Below, piece after piece: positions 6,391-8,115 of a DNA stretch of 8,115 bases. The DNA comes from Candidatus Bathyarchaeota archaeon. GTDB taxonomy: Archaea; Asgardarchaeota; Lokiarchaeia; Sigyniarchaeales; Sigyniarchaeaceae. The position numbers and the translations under genes were made by a program. Under the pieces are notes generated by a model. It did not search any database and had not been told where the DNA came from. It worked only from the letters and a program-made list of their open reading frames with translations. The stretch is from NCBI GenBank assembly GCA_014729935.1, contig WJJB01000290.1, forward strand, positions 1 to 8,115, given 5' to 3'. Position 1 is the stretch's first letter; the number at the start of each line of letters is the position of its first letter.

Positions 6391-8115
6391 ATGGGTGAGA
6401 CAAACCACATGGGGAAACGCGGGAAAGGTGGATCGAGACGGGCGAAAAAACAACGAGGCGAAACAGGAGCCGGGAGTGCGATAGACGATGCCATCAGGGA
6501 GAAACTCGAGAGAATCATCGTGGACGGCTGGTTGGAAGCACTTTCGGACATGTACAACCCCCAAGTACCGGATCCACATATTTCTTTCAGCAATGAATAC
6601 AGGGAAGCATTCTACATCGACATTGAAGATTGGACCGTGCACCTGAACATGGCTCATGCTCCCTCCTTGGAACCCCAGTCGCTGCGGAAATTCAGCCGTT
6701 CCATCTCCCATCACGAACTCGGCCATTACACGATCTGCCCGTACGATGGCGTGACCAATGCATTGATGCTCCAAGCTGCTCAAAAGGAATTGAAGCCGGA
6801 GCATGCACCCATTGCTTGCAACGTGATATCAGATCTCATCATCGAAAATGATCTCGTTCGCAGGTTTCCCGAGCTCACCAACTGGCGGTTCAAGGAAACA
6901 CTTTTAAAGATCTTGGAAGAAATGGATGGAGAGGGCGTATCTGATACATGGCGTATCGTGGTTCTCGCAGATAAAATCTTGAATGGGAAACCCATTCCAA
7001 GGCCAGTTTCGGAAAGCATAAGCTTCGAAGATATCAGGGAGGATGTGGGTGCAATTGCGAAGATCGTGGAACATTCGCTCCATGACATGAACAGCTGGCC
7101 CAAGGCGACTGAAAAAATAGCAAAAATCCTGAAAAAATACCTGGAGAAAGATTTCCCTGTTGTTGAAGTGGGTGTTCATCTAGCCCCGGGAAGCAACGTT
7201 CGCATTGTACCTGGAGAGGATGGCGTGCAGGTGTTGATTCCTGAAGATGTCTTGGAGCAATCCGGTGACGTGACCAAGATATCCGACAAGGATAATGGTC
7301 GCCTGAACGAGAAGGCTATAAAAAAGCAACATGGTGGTAGCGAGGAATTCCCCGATGATGAATTGGATAGCGATGAAGAAAAAGCAAACAGGGATAAGGT
7401 GCTCGAGAAGCTGGCCAAGGAAAGCGATACCTTCTCGGAATTCGGGGCACCAGCCATGGGCTTGGGCTTGGTGACACGGGGGCAAGTCCTCGCCGCTTGG
7501 TATCGTTACAGGTCCGCTGGCCTTATTGACGTGGAAATACGGGTTCCAAAGCAAAAAGGCCAATTGCCCGTGACACCCGTGACGTGGCGTGTTGGAGATC
7601 CCCTGGAGTCGCTCGATCTCACGCTCACGCTTCTTAACAGCCCCTTGATGATTCCAAACCTCACCACCAGGCGCTGGGATTACGAGTTCGACACGGGATT
7701 GGTGAAAAGCGAAACGTACCCAAATTTCTTGCTGGTCGTGGATTCATCAGGATCCATGGGATGGAATCCCGGTGCATCTTCCAAGGGAGGGAAGGGTGCA
7801 TATGATACAGCCCTGGTTGCCGCGTTTGCTGCCATCCACTTTGCAAGGCGAAAGGGCGTGGAAATTGCTGGAATAAATTTCTCCGGATACTTTCGAATCA
7901 GGACATGGACAAAGGATCTATCCCGCATAGAATCCCTCCTGCTCGATTATCAAGGGGATGGAACAGTCCTTCCAACCGGCGAGATCATACGACTCGTTGA
8001 AAAGAACCAAGATCCCTGCCTCGTATTCATTATCTCGGATGCGGGATTGTATAACTGGTATGGTGCCATGAATCCCTTGATGGAAATCCTGGATGATGGA
8101 AACCATCTCGTGTTC
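6391..8115 (+). CDS. Predicted zinc metallopeptidase fused to VWA domain (partial)
   Basis: The frame is open from ATG 6391 through the right edge, so the first 575 residues are visible and the C-terminus is missing. Residues 1-30 are basic (GKRGKGGSRRAKKQRGE). A predicted zinc-peptidase domain follows, with HELGH (HExxH) at 108-112 and NVISDLIIEND at 144-154, whose Asp148 may be the third ligand. This arrangement recalls the DUF2201/COG3864 metallopeptidase-VWA proteins. An acidic, charged linker runs from about 300 to 355. The C-terminal VWA domain has a full MIDAS: DSSGSM (451-456), Thr525 and Asp550 in SDAG. No signal peptide or membrane segment is seen. A second ATG at 6409 is preceded by GGGTGA and may be the true start. 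It is encoded immediately after the MoxR ATPase, its likely motor partner. VWA proteins with MoxR partners recruit and remodel client proteins; here the fused peptidase suggests client cleavage. Substrate unknown. Confidence 0.92.
   Translation, partial: MGETNHMGKRGKGGSRRAKKQRGETGAGSAIDDAIREKLERIIVDGWLEALSDMYNPQVPDPHISFSNEYREAFYIDIEDWTVHLNMAHAPSLEPQSLRKFSRSISHHELGHYTICPYDGVTNALMLQAAQKELKPEHAPIACNVISDLIIENDLVRRFPELTNWRFKETLLKILEEMDGEGVSDTWRIVVLADKILNGKPIPRPVSESISFEDIREDVGAIAKIVEHSLHDMNSWPKATEKIAKILKKYLEKDFPVVEVGVHLAPGSNVRIVPGEDGVQVLIPEDVLEQSGDVTKISDKDNGRLNEKAIKKQHGGSEEFPDDELDSDEEKANRDKVLEKLAKESDTFSEFGAPAMGLGLVTRGQVLAAWYRYRSAGLIDVEIRVPKQKGQLPVTPVTWRVGDPLESLDLTLTLLNSPLMIPNLTTRRWDYEFDTGLVKSETYPNFLLVVDSSGSMGWNPGASSKGGKGAYDTALVAAFAAIHFARRKGVEIAGINFSGYFRIRTWTKDLSRIESLLLDYQGDGTVLPTGEIIRLVEKNQDPCLVFIISDAGLYNWYGAMNPLMEILDDGNHLVF

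Noticed and set aside
6187..6804. A 205-codon minus-strand frame spanning the end of the MoxR gene and the start of the VWA gene
   Set aside because: It lies antisense to two genes with intact catalytic motifs and its product has no recognisable pattern.

Overview
The window looks archaeal. Genes are preceded by AT-rich TATA-like boxes with purine-rich flanks at distances that fit archaeal promoters. Several starts look leaderless or carry a short GTGAT/GGTGAT Shine-Dalgarno close to the start codon. The proteins (archaeal-type GTP PEP carboxykinase, tandem winged-helix regulator, ACT-like protein, MoxR AAA+ ATPase with a VWA partner) also fit an archaeon. An Asgard lineage is a plausible guess from the style of the proteins, but I cannot prove it from this sequence.

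Layout. Positions 1-78 hold the 5' end of a minus-strand gene running off the left edge. Diverging from it is a beta-class DNA methyltransferase (205-1059) with TSPPY and DPFLGSGT motifs. After about 230 bases containing a promoter and a hairpin-rich leader comes a phosphoenolpyruvate carboxykinase (1288-3135), the gluconeogenic/anaplerotic enzyme interconverting oxaloacetate and PEP. It converges on a minus-strand two-gene operon: an ACT-like small protein (4413-3988), then a regulator with two winged helix-turn-helix domains (3974-3249). The two are 13 bases apart.

Across a divergent promoter region (about 4414-4644) lies the most interesting part: a MoxR-type AAA+ ATPase (start 4645 or 4582, end 6372) followed within 18-36 bases by a second gene (6391 onward, open at the right edge). 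The second gene encodes a predicted zinc metallopeptidase (HELGH) fused to a von Willebrand factor A domain with a complete MIDAS. The ATPase carries a four-cysteine cluster just before sensor 2. MoxR/VWA pairs act as motor and adaptor in remodelling or maturing other proteins (for example CbbQ/CbbO, NorQ/NorD, RavA/ViaA). Here the adaptor appears to carry its own peptidase, which suggests an ATP-driven, metal-dependent processing machine of unknown substrate.

Working together: the only clear functional units are the ACT/winged-helix pair, probably a sensor plus DNA-binding regulator, and the MoxR/peptidase-VWA pair. They share one intergenic region, so the regulator might control both directions; this is inference. 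The methyltransferase and PEPCK appear to be independent genes. No mobile element, CRISPR array or convincing RNA gene was seen.
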